Positions 39,596 through 48,892 of a DNA stretch of 64,000 nucleotides are shown here, one piece after another. The translations under genes and the position numbers were made by a program. The first letter of the stretch is position 1. Each line of letters begins with the position of its first letter. Under the pieces are notes generated by a model, which was given only the letters and a program-made list of their open reading frames with translations, searched no databases and was not told where the DNA came from. The DNA comes from Actinomyces glycerinitolerans (GTDB taxonomy: Bacteria > Actinomycetota > Actinomycetes > Actinomycetales > Actinomycetaceae): the NCBI RefSeq assembly GCF_900098745.1, contig NZ_FQTT01000001.1, positions 186,001-250,000 on the forward strand, given 5' to 3'.

Positions 39596-39803
39596 GCCGC
39601 GGCAGAGAAGTTCACTTAATTGCGACGGCACGCAGACCGGCGCAGACACGCCGTTATAAGACTGAACTTTTACGTATCGTGACGTGGCTCACAGCCGATT
39701 CTCCGGGAGCGTCAAGACGCCCCACGGCGACAGCCTCACGGCAATCAGCGGCGAGAACGCCGCGCCACGGCAGCGACCCCGGTCCTCTGCTTAGATCTGT
39801 GCC

Positions 39804-40577
39804 GTGACCCGCAACACCACCCACCCGCATGACCCTCTTGCCGACCTGCTCCCCACGGCGGCGGACGCCGACCGCGCCTGGCTCGTGTGGTACGCGCCGG
39901 GCGAGCGAGTGGAACTGACCGGGCGGGTGCTGAACATGTGGCAATGCAAGATCGCTCATCTGCTCGCCGAGGAGGCCCCGGCCGTGGGCGCCGAGGCGTA
40001 CCCGCTTGTGCAACTGAGCCTGGGGGCGCACTGGCGCACGGTGACCTGGTGCTGCGGCACCTGGCTCGCAGGTGGGACGGTGACCTTCGACGCCCCCGCC
40101 GACGTGTCGGTGGCTTTCACCCCGGAGGAGCTGGATGCGGATGCGCAGCTGCAGGTGCTGGTGCCGCGCGCCGCCCTGGCCATGCGCTGGCCGGGCGAAC
40201 TGCCGCCGCTGGTGCTCGATGGCGTAGCCGATGTCATGGGCTACGCGGACTCCTTCACCGCACCGGCCGTCGATGGCGCCCGCACCGCTTTCCGGGCTGA
40301 TGCGACGCAAGCCTCGGGCACGCCCGCAGGGATCTCGCGCGCCGCCCTGGTCGCGGGGCTGGCCGAGTCGTCAAACCCGACCGACGCCCCCGGCGCCGCG
40401 GAGCACGCCTCCGCAGCCTGGACGCGGCCGCGAGCCGCACTGGTGCGCTCCGACACCGCCCTGGATGCGATGCGCGGCGTGCTCGCCGCCTGGCGCAACG
40501 GGCTGACCGCGGTGCTCGTCTCCCCCGACGCGGACGCCGAGCTCACCCAGACGGCCGCCCGCCAGGAGGGCACCTAG
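39804..40577 (+). CDS. TIGR03089-family protein
   Basis: A 257-residue protein that resembles the N-terminal half of an AMP-forming acyl-CoA synthetase (WLVWYAPGERVELTGRVLNM, AHLLAEE, LSLGAHWRTVTWCCGTWLAGG) but lacks the AMP-binding and C-terminal motifs. This is the actinobacterial TIGR03089 family, of unknown function. The C-terminal 100 residues are Ala/Thr-rich. GTG start. It is divergent from whiB, as often seen in actinobacteria, and is followed by a repeat-rich gene-free region. Confidence 0.82.
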   Translation: MTRNTTHPHDPLADLLPTAADADRAWLVWYAPGERVELTGRVLNMWQCKIAHLLAEEAPAVGAEAYPLVQLSLGAHWRTVTWCCGTWLAGGTVTFDAPADVSVAFTPEELDADAQLQVLVPRAALAMRWPGELPPLVLDGVADVMGYADSFTAPAVDGARTAFRADATQASGTPAGISRAALVAGLAESSNPTDAPGAAEHASAAWTRPRAALVRSDTALDAMRGVLAAWRNGLTAVLVSPDADAELTQTAARQEGT

Positions 40578-40663
40578 GTCCTGTTGTGTAAGTGCTTGGG
40601 TGGCGGTGCGCGGTTGGGTGTCTGTGTACGTGGCCGTTGAGCCTGTCGGTTGGACCCCTGTTC

Positions 40664-40708
40664 CCCCGTTGGACCGCCGTAGCCGCCGGTTACAGCGGTC
40701 CAACGGGG
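40664..40708. repeat. Perfect 14-bp inverted repeat
   Basis: CCCCGTTGGACCGC (40664-40677) and GCGGTCCAACGGGG (40695-40708) are exact complements around a 17-base loop. The right arm is the first unit of the adjoining tandem array. It might terminate transcription of the TIGR03089 gene. A further inverted partial copy, CGGTTGGACC, lies at 40647-40656. Confidence 0.85.
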
Positions 40709-40829
40709 CGTGGGCGGTCCAACCGGGGCGTGGGCGGTCCAACCGGGGCGTGGGCGGTCCATCGGGGCGTGGGCGGTCCAACCGGGGCGTGGGCGGTCCA
40801 TCGGGGCGTGGGCGGTCCAACCGGGGCGG
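40695..40829 (+). repeat. Tandem array of 19/20-bp units, about seven copies
   Basis: Units start at 40695, 40714, 40734, 40754, 40773, 40793 and 40812 (last one partial). Two forms occur: GCGGTCCAACCGGGGCGTGG (20 bases, containing the dyad CGGT-CCA-ACCG) and a 19-base form with CCATCGGGG; the first unit is a 19-base variant CCAACGGGG. They alternate toward the right end. Copies are otherwise identical. Confidence 0.95.
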
Positions 40830-41098
40830 TACAAGACCCACTCGCCCCCTTCGACGAGCGCACACAGCCCACTCAAACTGGAGCCCCGTAGCCACCAGAC
40901 ACGACGAACTCGCCATCCGCTACCAGACCACCACCCACATCACCAGCACCGCCCCACCGGCACAAACGACTCACACAACACGACCTAACCGCCCAGCCGC
41001 CGAGGCAGGTCGAAGCTGCACCGAGACCGGTCATTGCGGCACGGCGCTTCCAGCCGATTACCCCAGAGCGCCCGGCGCCACGCCAGAACCGACACCGA

Positions 41099-42286
41099 CT
41101 AAGGCACGTCGGCCTGGACGACGGTCCCCTCCCCCTCGACCGCCAGGGTGCGTTCGTCGGCGCCGACGAACAGCGCCTGTCCGCGCACCAGCGGCGCCTG
41201 CCCGGCAGGCGTGGTGACCGTCGTACTCCCCTCGGTCGCCAGCACAATCCGCGGCCCTCGGCCGGGCACTTGCACGCGCCCGTCGGAGGGGACCACGGTG
41301 GTCACAAGCAGCTCGAAGTCGTCCACGGGCACGTAATAGGCGCGGGTCGCCCGGGACAGGTACTCGGGGGCGGGACGCACCGGGGGCGCCGCCACATAGT
41401 CCACACAGGCCAGCATCTCCGGCACGTCCACGTGCTTGGTGGTCAGCCCGGCGCGCAGCACATTGTCGGAGGAGGCCATCACCTCGATGCCCATGCCTGA
41501 GATGTAGGCGTGGACGCTGCCCGCGGGCACGAACAGGGCCTCGCCCGGCCGCAGGGTGACGGGGTTGAGCAGCAGCGCTGCGGCCACGCCCGGATCGCCG
41601 GGGAAGGACCGCCACATGCTGATCACATTGGAGTCAACCCGCCGCGACGGCGAGTCTCCGGCGGTGAGCCGGGCATCTATCTCCTCCACCAGTTCGGCGA
41701 TCTCCGCCGGCGCGGGCCGGGTGGAGGCGGAGACGAGGTCGGTGAACACCTGCCGGATCCCGAAGCGGGTCGGATTCAGCCGCAGGGTGCGACGCATGCG
41801 CCGAGCCAACGGGGAGCGCAGCTCGGCCAGTACCTCGGCGGCCCGCCGCGGCGCCCGAAAGCCGGTGACCGCCTCGAAGTGGGTCAGCGCCAACACCATC
41901 TCCGGCTTGTGGTTGGCGTCCTTGTAGTTACGCATTGGACTGTCCAGGGGAACACCGGCCTCGTTCTCCAGCTCGTAGCCCTCGACCGCCTGTTCCAGCG
42001 ACGGGTGCACCTGCAGGGAGAGTACGCGGGCGGGAGCGATGAACTTGAGGAGGAAGGGCAGCTTGGGGCCGAAGCGCCGCACCACATCCTCCCCGAGCAG
42101 GCGCTGCGGGTCGGAGTCGATGAGTGCGGCCAGGGTGCGGTCACCCACGCGGGTGGGCCCGGCGGGGTGAGCGCCGTACCACTGCTCGGCCCAGGGTTGG
42201 CCGTCCTCGTGGATGCCGAGAAACTCGGGTATGGCCTCGGGCGAGCCCCAGTCGTAGCGCTGCCGCGCACCGTCAAGACGTTCCAT
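41099..42286 (-). CDS. manA: Mannose-6-phosphate isomerase, class I
   Basis: A 395-residue type I phosphomannose isomerase, interconverting fructose-6-phosphate and mannose-6-phosphate for GDP-mannose supply. Zinc ligands are visible in SLQVHPS, in NHKPEMV and in the His of VPAGSVHAYISG. The catalytic Arg region falls in the C-terminal cupin. The reading frame has a TTG at 42295, but the ATG at 42286 (MERLDGARQRYDWGSPEAIP) is closer to family starts; neither has a strong SD. It is divergent from rmlA. Its location near whiB and rml genes resembles the conserved actinobacterial order. Confidence 0.93.
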   Translation of the reverse strand: MERLDGARQRYDWGSPEAIPEFLGIHEDGQPWAEQWYGAHPAGPTRVGDRTLAALIDSDPQRLLGEDVVRRFGPKLPFLLKFIAPARVLSLQVHPSLEQAVEGYELENEAGVPLDSPMRNYKDANHKPEMVLALTHFEAVTGFRAPRRAAEVLAELRSPLARRMRRTLRLNPTRFGIRQVFTDLVSASTRPAPAEIAELVEEIDARLTAGDSPSRRVDSNVISMWRSFPGDPGVAAALLLNPVTLRPGEALFVPAGSVHAYISGMGIEVMASSDNVLRAGLTTKHVDVPEMLACVDYVAAPPVRPAPEYLSRATRAYYVPVDDFELLVTTVVPSDGRVQVPGRGPRIVLATEGSTTVTTPAGQAPLVRGQALFVGADERTLAVEGEGTVVQADVP

Positions 42287-42532
42287 GAAGGCCAACGGTA
42301 ACGGAAGCTGCGGCCGCCTCCGGTCATGACGCCGGCGACGCCCCGCCCCGGGACTCGCGACGGCTCAGGGCTACACGCTTCCAGCGGCGCTCACGGCTAC
42401 TCGCTCCCAGCCGCCCCCTCGGCGACCCGCCCCGGGCGGTACCAGGTAAGCCCGGCACTCGTCTTCTTCCGGGACCCGTCAGACAGTACCGCAAAAACCC
42501 GGCCGCCCCAATTGCGACGAAATGGGGTGTGC

Positions 42533-43423
42533 ATGGTCCAGACTGTGCCCATGCGAGGCATCATCCTGGCCGGCGGCTCCGGCACCCGACTGAACCCCAT
42601 CACCCTGGGCACCTCCAAGCAGCTGGTGCCGGTGTACGACAAGCCGATGATCTACTACCCGCTGAGCACGCTGATGCTCGCCGGCATCCAGGACGTGCTG
42701 GTCATCACCACCCCGCACGATGCGCCCAGCTTCCACCGGCTGCTGGGCGACGGCTCCCAGCTGGGCGTGAACCTGTCCTACACGGTGCAGGAGGTTCCCA
42801 ACGGTCTGGCGCAGGCCTTCGTGCTGGGGGCGGACTTCATCGGCGACCAGCCGGCCGCCCTGGTGCTGGGTGACAACATCTTCTACGGCCCTGGCATGGG
42901 CACGCGCCTGCGCCGCCACACCAACCCCGACGGCGGCGTCGTGTACGCCTACCAGGTCGCCGACCCGACGGCCTACGGTGTGGTGGAGTTCGACGCCGAC
43001 TTCAAGGCCGTGTCCATCGAGGAGAAGCCCACCCGCCCCAAGTCGGACTACGCCGTTCCCGGGCTGTACTTCTACGACAATGATGTGGTTGAGATCGCCA
43101 AGAACCTCGCTCCCTCCGCGCGCGGCGAGTACGAGATCACCGACATCAACCGCACCTACCTGGACGCCGGGCGACTGACCGTGGAGGTGCTCCCCCGCGG
43201 CACCGCCTGGCTGGACACCGGCACCTTCGACTCGCTGGCCGACGCCACCAGCTTCGTGCGCACGGTCCAGCACCGGCAGGGGCTGAACATCGGCTGCCCG
43301 GAGGAGGTCGCCTGGCGCATGGGCTTCATCGACGACGACGGCCTGCGCGAGCGCGCCGAACCGCTGGTCAAGTCCGGCTACGGTCAGTACCTGCTCGGCC
43401 TGCTCGAGCGCGAGCGGCGCTGA
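42533..43423 (+). CDS. rmlA: Glucose-1-phosphate thymidylyltransferase RmlA
   Basis: A 296-residue nucleotidyltransferase making dTDP-glucose, the first step of dTDP-L-rhamnose synthesis. It has the motif [27 protein letters not shown], the metal-site segment [10 protein letters not shown] and the EEKPTRPKS loop, all typical of RmlA. The ATG at 42533 has GGGGTG nearby; a later ATG at 42551 (MRGIILAGG) is also possible. The epimerase-reductase step is encoded 10 kb away as an RmlC-RmlD fusion; the dehydratase RmlB is not in this window. Confidence 0.95.
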   Translation: MVQTVPMRGIILAGGSGTRLNPITLGTSKQLVPVYDKPMIYYPLSTLMLAGIQDVLVITTPHDAPSFHRLLGDGSQLGVNLSYTVQEVPNGLAQAFVLGADFIGDQPAALVLGDNIFYGPGMGTRLRRHTNPDGGVVYAYQVADPTAYGVVEFDADFKAVSIEEKPTRPKSDYAVPGLYFYDNDVVEIAKNLAPSARGEYEITDINRTYLDAGRLTVEVLPRGTAWLDTGTFDSLADATSFVRTVQHRQGLNIGCPEEVAWRMGFIDDDGLRERAEPLVKSGYGQYLLGLLERERR

Positions 43424-43572
43424 CGGGCCCAGCGGCAAGCCGCCCGCACCCGGACAGTGAGGCCGCGAATGCTCCACCGCAAGAGGCCGAACCGCGCAGG
43501 CGAGTCGTTTCCGAGACATCTCAGCCAATTGCTAACGTAGTCGTACAAAAAACCCGCTCAGCAGGAGTTGCC

Positions 43573-44328
43573 ATGCCCACCCAATTCCCCAGCACGCTGG
43601 TCATCATGCCGGCATGGAATGAAGAGGACGTGATTGGTGGGACCATTAGCGAACTACGCCGGATCGTCCCGGACTACGACCTGCTCGTCGTCAACGACGG
43701 CTCTACCGATCGCACCTCGCAGATCGCCCAAGAGGCCGGAGCTCACGTCCTCGATCTGCCCTATAACCTCGGCGTCGGCGGGGCGATGCGGACCGGATAC
43801 AAGTTCGCCCGCCGTTTCGGTTACACCAGAGCCATCCAAGTCGACGCGGATGGCCAGCACGATCCTCGTGACATCAATCGGGTACTCGCTGGGCTCGAGC
43901 ACTCGAACATCTCCATCGGAGCACGTTTCACCAAGACCGGAACATACCGGGTACGCGGGCCAAGGCGCTGGGCGATGGTGATGCTCGCCACCATTATCGG
44001 ACGGATTGCGCATACCAGGCTAACCGATGTCACCAGCGGCTTCCGTGCGGCGGATGCGATCGCGATCGACCAGTACTGCCTCCACTATCCGGCCGAGTAC
44101 TTGGGGGACACAATTGACTCGCTGGTCATCGCTGTGCGCTCGGGACTGACCGTGAATCAAGTCGGTGTGGACATGAGGCCTAGACAAGCAGGCGCGCCTT
44201 CCAACAATCCCTGGAAGGCTGCCGTATACCTCATCAGAAGCATGTTCGCACTGTTCATCGCGCTGACCCGCCGACCCATTATCCGAGCGGGGCGTGAGTC
44301 GACAACAGCCGCCCAGAAGGGGGAGTGA
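43573..44328 (+). CDS. GT2 glycosyltransferase, DPMS-like
   Basis: A 251-residue family 2 transferase: IMPAWNEEDVIGGTI, VVNDGSTDRT, the metal-binding VDADGQHDP, and SGFRAADA. The fold resembles dolichol-phosphate-mannose synthases, which load a polyprenyl-phosphate with a sugar. The C-terminal hydrophobic segment (IRSMFALFIALT) could touch the membrane. CAGGAG precedes the ATG. It is paired with the DUF2304 gene, two bases downstream of its stop, a common couple in surface-glycan loci. Base composition drops here relative to rmlA. Confidence 0.87.
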   Translation: MPTQFPSTLVIMPAWNEEDVIGGTISELRRIVPDYDLLVVNDGSTDRTSQIAQEAGAHVLDLPYNLGVGGAMRTGYKFARRFGYTRAIQVDADGQHDPRDINRVLAGLEHSNISIGARFTKTGTYRVRGPRRWAMVMLATIIGRIAHTRLTDVTSGFRAADAIAIDQYCLHYPAEYLGDTIDSLVIAVRSGLTVNQVGVDMRPRQAGAPSNNPWKAAVYLIRSMFALFIALTRRPIIRAGRESTTAAQKGE

Positions 44329-44330
44329 CT

Positions 44331-44714
44331 ATGTCCCAGCTCTTCTACCTCCTCATCGCCGCCCTCGTTGTCGCTTTTGTCTTCACGCTGCTGCGCGGCG
44401 GCAAACTGCGAGAAAAATACGCCGCGCTGTGGATTCTCGTGGGAATAGCCATCGTTCTACTGGCGGTGGTCCCCGGACTGCTATCGTCCTTGGCCCACCT
44501 CCTCGGATTCGAAGTTCCTTCAAACCTGCTATTCGTACTGGCGATCTTTCTATTGCTGGGGGTTACGCTCCATCACTCACTGGAGATTAGCCGTCTCGAG
44601 GACGAGACACGGATTCTGACGGAAAACATCGCAATCCTCAATCTAATTGTAACCCAGGCGGGTCTGGATTCCCATTTCCCCCGACATCCGCATGCCGGAC
44701 CCGACACCAAGTAG
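44331..44714 (+). CDS. DUF2304 small membrane protein
   Basis: A 127-residue protein with three hydrophobic segments (about 3-20, 33-53 and 65-82) and a C-terminal helical segment with heptad-like character (LEISRLEDETRILTENIAIL). DUF2304 proteins accompany GT2 transferases and may assist a polyprenyl-linked sugar pathway; the role is not established. The ATG at 44331 has GGGGGAG six bases upstream and is preferred over the GTG at 44325. The gene converges on the GT4 gene at 44743. Confidence 0.8.
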   Translation: MSQLFYLLIAALVVAFVFTLLRGGKLREKYAALWILVGIAIVLLAVVPGLLSSLAHLLGFEVPSNLLFVLAIFLLLGVTLHHSLEISRLEDETRILTENIAILNLIVTQAGLDSHFPRHPHAGPDTK

Positions 44715-44742
44715 CGGGCCCTAGAATCAGCATTCATGGGAC

Positions 44743-45846
44743 TCAGCGACCGGCGAGTACTTCACCGACCACCTTGCTGTACTCACGTGCGCGTACCGGC
44801 CAAGTCCAGGGATCGATGAGCTCCCGTGATGCGGGAACCGGCGGATTATCCAAGAGTTCCTGGAGAGCCGTCACCAGACAGTCCAGGCTCCGCTCACGAC
44901 AGATCTTCACCGGCGCCCCCGACTCCCTCAGCAGCTGAGCGCCGGGAACCTCAAACGTCACGACCCGCCCCCTCTCGGCAATTGTCTCCAGTAGGGTGGT
45001 CTGAAATCCCTCAGACAGCACCGTAGGGTTGACCAGCGTCGCTCCGCGCAGGGCTGCGCGCGCCTGCTCCTGCGGTACACGACCGCGTATCGCGACCACT
45101 CCGTTCAACCCCAGCGTCCTGCACTCCTGACGGGCCTGAGCGAGCTGAGCTCCGTCGCCCAGCAACTCGCCGGTCACGTCCTGCCCTGCCGCTCGCAACG
45201 CCGACACCGCCCGCAGGAAGGTGTCCCATCCCTTTCCCGCCACAACTCGGCCTACAAACACCAGGTGGTCAGGCCGGTCCGGAACCGCATCCGTGAAGAC
45301 TGATGGTGTAATCGCGTTGTAGAACACGTCTGCATGTGGAGCACCTAGACGTCGAGCGAATGCAGCCGCCTCGGGCGAGACACCGAGCACCCGGTCGGCA
45401 TGGCGCAGAACATATCGGCCCGCAGTAAGGTCAACGGCGCGGGAGCCCACGGTGATAATGGGGGAAGGAGAGGCGACGAAACCACTCCCGTGCTCGGTGT
45501 GAATGACGGGAAGCCCCGCCGCCTGTGCAGCCCGCATCCCTACGAGGCTCATGGGGAAGAAGCGTGTGTGTGTAGAAACGACGTCGACGTGCTCACGCCG
45601 CAGGTACTGCGCGATTGCCCGGGCCGTTCCCGGCCCCGGGAAGGAGATGACCTCCGCGATCGGCAGGTGGGCACGGCCCGTCAGAACCTTGACGCCGCCG
45701 TCGTTGCGCCTGGAGCGCTCAGACGAGATCGTCAGGACGTGCACCCGGTGTCCCAAGTCGTCCAGCCCCTGAGCGAGGTTGGAGACGTGGGACTCGAGCC
45801 CGCCGAGACGAGGCGGATAGGAGTTCGTAACGATAGCGAGGTGCAC
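44743..45846 (-). CDS. GT4 glycosyltransferase
   Basis: A 367-residue GT-B transferase. The N-terminal domain starts MHLAIVTNSYPPRLGGLESHV, the donor-binding domain has LVFVGRVVAGKGWDTFL (about 193) and the acidic motif VLSEGFQTTLLE (about 283), all family 4 features. It probably adds one sugar to the lipid-linked unit in the cytoplasm. GTG start. It is the last gene of the leftward lic operon, 45 bases after the flippase gene. Confidence 0.88.
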   Translation of the reverse strand: MHLAIVTNSYPPRLGGLESHVSNLAQGLDDLGHRVHVLTISSERSRRNDGGVKVLTGRAHLPIAEVISFPGPGTARAIAQYLRREHVDVVSTHTRFFPMSLVGMRAAQAAGLPVIHTEHGSGFVASPSPIITVGSRAVDLTAGRYVLRHADRVLGVSPEAAAFARRLGAPHADVFYNAITPSVFTDAVPDRPDHLVFVGRVVAGKGWDTFLRAVSALRAAGQDVTGELLGDGAQLAQARQECRTLGLNGVVAIRGRVPQEQARAALRGATLVNPTVLSEGFQTTLLETIAERGRVVTFEVPGAQLLRESGAPVKICRERSLDCLVTALQELLDNPPVPASRELIDPWTWPVRAREYSKVVGEVLAGR

Positions 45847-45891
45847 AAGCGGCCTTTTCTGAAGTGATGGGGGTGACCGGCATTCAGCGTA

Positions 45892-47148
45892 CTACCGACG
45901 CGTCGTCGCGTGCGTCTGCGCACCGGCCAGCCGCGCTGAATGCAGGGACAGAAGTAAGAACAGCAGGGCGAGCACGAGCATCGCCCCCGCGTATGACAGG
46001 GCCGCTCCCATCAGCGCCCAAATCGGCACCAACAGGCGGCTGAGCACCAGGACGACGACGGCGGCGGCGGCGTAGCCTCCAAAGACCAGAACCTGACGAC
46101 GCATAGTTGTCAGGGCGTAGTACAGGATGACCGCCACAGCGTTGAAGGCACCACCGGCAACCAATATCATGAGCTCGGGCAGATAAGCCGAGACATCCTG
46201 ATTGAAGACAAGCTGCAGGATCCACGGCCCCGCCACGAGCGAAACCAACGCCACCAGGACGAACGCCCCGGAAGTGGTCACCAGGCCCCGGCGAACAAGC
46301 CTGGCGAACCCCTGTCTGTCACCGCCGACCCAACGGGAGGCAATCGGGGTGAGCAATGGCCGGAACACAAACAGGGAAAGCATATTGATGGCTACTGCCG
46401 GCATGTAAATGATAGCGAACACGCCTTGCGCCTGAGAGTCCAGGAACTCCTCAATAGCGTACCTCGGCGCATTGGTCAGATACATCGCTAGGAAAGAGCC
46501 GAGGAATAGCGGCAGGCATTCTACGAGCAGGGACCAGATCCGGCTGAAGTCCCAGCATGGTCGCACCGAGAACAGGCGCCGTGCCGCGGGCAGGTACAGC
46601 AGAACGAAGGCGATGCTGGACATCACCAACGTCAGAATGGTGGCACTCATCAGGTCATGAGTCACCACCAGGGTCACGACGAAAACACCGGTCGTGGTAG
46701 TGATTCGCCAGAAGCAGGCACGGCCTCCTATGTCCAGCCGCCCATTGCGCTGGAACTCGGAGTAGAACACATCCTCAACCGCATCGAATATGCGCAGCAT
46801 AGCCACCAAGAGGCTAACTAGTCCGTCGCGAGGATTAGCCCCCGCCATGGTCGCCGCTACGATCCCCCCAATCATGAGTACGGTCGTCACGATGCGGGTG
46901 GCCAGGTAGTTCCCGAATGCGTAGCGCCCGGAGACGTCGGTTACATGATAGGTGCGAACCTCGTACATACCCAGGGTTTGGAATTGCTGGCCGACGGCGA
47001 TCGCCAGGGAATAGACCCCGGCCGCGGCAATTCCGGCGGTGCGAGTAACCGCCGTGAGCATGATTACCAGGGAAAGCGAGCTCATGAGCGAGGCCGCGGT
47101 ATTCCACACGTAGTCGCGGCCCAACTGCCGCCTGTCGCCACTGACCAC
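45892..47148 (-). CDS. Polysaccharide flippase (Wzx/MATE-like)
   Basis: A 418-residue polytopic protein with about twelve membrane segments, typical of the oligosaccharide flippase family. It should move a lipid-linked oligosaccharide from the inner to the outer face of the membrane. No soluble domain is present. GTG start two bases after the stop of the LicD gene. Its place between licD and GT4 genes indicates that the phosphocholine-bearing unit is assembled inside and exported; this is inferred from context. Confidence 0.85.
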   Translation of the reverse strand: MVSGDRRQLGRDYVWNTAASLMSSLSLVIMLTAVTRTAGIAAAGVYSLAIAVGQQFQTLGMYEVRTYHVTDVSGRYAFGNYLATRIVTTVLMIGGIVAATMAGANPRDGLVSLLVAMLRIFDAVEDVFYSEFQRNGRLDIGGRACFWRITTTTGVFVVTLVVTHDLMSATILTLVMSSIAFVLLYLPAARRLFSVRPCWDFSRIWSLLVECLPLFLGSFLAMYLTNAPRYAIEEFLDSQAQGVFAIIYMPAVAINMLSLFVFRPLLTPIASRWVGGDRQGFARLVRRGLVTTSGAFVLVALVSLVAGPWILQLVFNQDVSAYLPELMILVAGGAFNAVAVILYYALTTMRRQVLVFGGYAAAAVVVLVLSRLLVPIWALMGAALSYAGAMLVLALLFLLLSLHSARLAGAQTHATTRR

Positions 47149-47150
47149 GC

Positions 47151-48014
47151 CTAGTCCTCCGGTGAAGCATAGGGCCCAAAAGTCACCCAGGCTGCCGCAT
47201 GGTTCACCCGCTCATCCTCCGCCGGCAGTTCCATATAGCTACCATAACCGCGGGTCAGGACGGCATCATACTGGCGAGGCAGCATGACACGAATCCCCTC
47301 AAAGGGCACCCGGCGGGCCGGGAAGAGCTCGTCCAGACGCACTGCCCAGTGGCGCGGGTCTGTGGTCGAGTAGTCACCCAGCATCTCGGTGTGGCTTCCC
47401 TCGAAGCGTCTCGCGCTGCGCTCCCACCGGCTCTGCAGCAGGCGCGGACTTACGCCGAGCATACGCATCGTCCAGTGGACAACATGCAGCACGCCGGTAG
47501 CGAGATGGGTCAGGGGGGCCGGCAGGTCAACCTGCGCGTGCGGGGTTCCTCTCAGGTACAACAGCCTCCCCCACAGCCAGGTACTTCGCCTTTGGCGGCG
47601 GTAGGAGGCGCCATCGTCAGGCAAGGAATCGAGCGGGAACAGATCCACTCCAATGGGCATGCGGTAAGGGCGATCCCGCGCCGCCTGCGAAACGAACTCA
47701 CTGCCCACCAGTCCTAGAACAGCGAAAGTCTGAGGATAGTCGGGATCGGAACGCGGCGAGTGAATCTTGAAGGCCTCGCCCAGCACAGCGGGAGCCTGGT
47801 CAAGGAAGCGCTCGTAATCCGGACGGGGCATGCACACATCGGCGTCGTCATCCCAGGGGATGAACCCCCGGTGACGCACGGCACCAATAGCGGTGCCGCC
47901 GTAGACGGTGTAGCGGACTCCAAGGTCAATGCACACGCGGTCAAGCTCCTCTAGGACAAGCGTAGTCGCGCGCTGGACTTGGGCGAGCTGCTCCGATGGT
48001 TCGTCGCCGCTCAT
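47151..48014 (-). CDS. LicD-family phosphocholine transferase (second copy)
   Basis: A 287-residue LicD protein. The nucleotidyltransferase-like motif is YGGTAIGAVRHRGFIPWDDD (about 38-57), followed by ADV as the second acidic group. LicD enzymes move phosphocholine from CDP-choline to a sugar of teichoic acid or polysaccharide; related proteins transfer other phospho-groups. It is clearly paralogous to the gene immediately upstream (shared motif, WLWGRLL, RGTP, YGSYM/YGDYM), so a duplication with divergence is likely. Start and stop overlap by 4 bases with that gene. Confidence 0.9.
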   Translation of the reverse strand: MSGDEPSEQLAQVQRATTLVLEELDRVCIDLGVRYTVYGGTAIGAVRHRGFIPWDDDADVCMPRPDYERFLDQAPAVLGEAFKIHSPRSDPDYPQTFAVLGLVGSEFVSQAARDRPYRMPIGVDLFPLDSLPDDGASYRRQRRSTWLWGRLLYLRGTPHAQVDLPAPLTHLATGVLHVVHWTMRMLGVSPRLLQSRWERSARRFEGSHTEMLGDYSTTDPRHWAVRLDELFPARRVPFEGIRVMLPRQYDAVLTRGYGSYMELPAEDERVNHAAAWVTFGPYASPED

Positions 48015-48892
48015 GACCGTCCTTCCTCGAACTCGTCGGCATACGGCCCGAAGTCGACCAGGTGCATCCGGTGATTACGCTGCTGGTCCGGCGGCGGCAG
48101 GGCCATGTAGTCGCCGTAACCGCGGCTCAGCAAGGCGTCATAGTTGTGCGGAAGCATTACGGTGATGTCCTCAAAAGGTACGTCGCGGGTGGGGAACAAC
48201 TCCTCGCGGGTGACTACCCAATTGTAGGGATCGCGCATGGTGAAGTCGGCCATACGTCCCGTGTCCTCGTGCTCGTAAGCGCGTACTGCCTTCTCCCACC
48301 GCAGCTGCAGCGCGGCGGGCGAGACTCGAGTCAGCCTCAGGCCCCAGTGCACCAGAGTTGTGAGCGCATAGATCAGGCGGCGGCGCACTCCGGTGATGCC
48401 GATAAGGTAGGGGCGGGGAGTACCTCGCAGAAACAGCAGGCGGCCCCAAAGCCAACTCCGGCGGCTCATAGAACGCATGGCGCCGTCGTCGTCAGGAATA
48501 TTATCCACCGGAAGGACGTCGACGAAGAAAGGCATGCGATAGCTCGAGTCCTTATCCGCTTCGGGGATTAAAAGCGTTCCCTTGAGCACCATTTTGGTGA
48601 ACATAAAAGGGAACTCGGGGACGGTACGGGTGTTGTGCAGCTCGAACTCCCCTCCCATGACGGCGGGGGCCTCGCACAGGAACCGCTCGTAGTCTGCACG
48701 CGTGAGCATCACGTCAACGTCGTCGTCCCACGGAATAAATCCCCGGTGGCGAACCGCTCCGATGGCGGTGCCACCGTAGACGGCGTACTGGATCCCCAAC
48801 TCGCGGCACACCCGATCGAACTCGCCTAGCAAACGGGTGAGCAGCACGTGGATGTGGTCAAGCTGCCGCTGGTCAGCCGCGTGAGAAGGCAT
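48011..48892 (-). CDS. LicD-family phosphocholine transferase (first copy)
   Basis: A 293-residue LicD protein with YGGTAIGAVRHRGFIPWDDD followed by VDV, SYRMPFFVDVLPVDNI and SRGYGDYMALPPPDQ near the end, the typical LicD scaffold. It probably attaches phosphocholine to a second sugar position compared with its paralogue. The ATG at 48892 has GGGAG six bases upstream; ATGs at 48898 and 48922 and an earlier start at 48949 are alternatives. It overlaps the permease gene by 20 bases, so translation is coupled. Confidence 0.9.
   Translation of the reverse strand: MPSHAADQRQLDHIHVLLTRLLGEFDRVCRELGIQYAVYGGTAIGAVRHRGFIPWDDDVDVMLTRADYERFLCEAPAVMGGEFELHNTRTVPEFPFMFTKMVLKGTLLIPEADKDSSYRMPFFVDVLPVDNIPDDDGAMRSMSRRSWLWGRLLFLRGTPRPYLIGITGVRRRLIYALTTLVHWGLRLTRVSPAALQLRWEKAVRAYEHEDTGRMADFTMRDPYNWVVTREELFPTRDVPFEDITVMLPHNYDALLSRGYGDYMALPPPDQQRNHRMHLVDFGPYADEFEEGRS

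Larger units (their letters stand above)
40578..41098. other. Gene-free region with repeat array
   Basis: About 520 bases between the TIGR03089 gene and the convergent manA gene. Long open frames exist on both strands, but they arise from the repeat array (its 39-base double unit is a multiple of three) and show no start signals or family similarity. The right part (40850-41098) is less G-rich and holds nothing recognised. Confidence 0.6.

Noticed and set aside
40600-41217. Open frames on both strands through the repeat array
   Set aside because: The 39-base double unit keeps frames open by arithmetic; products are simple repeats and the frame runs into manA.
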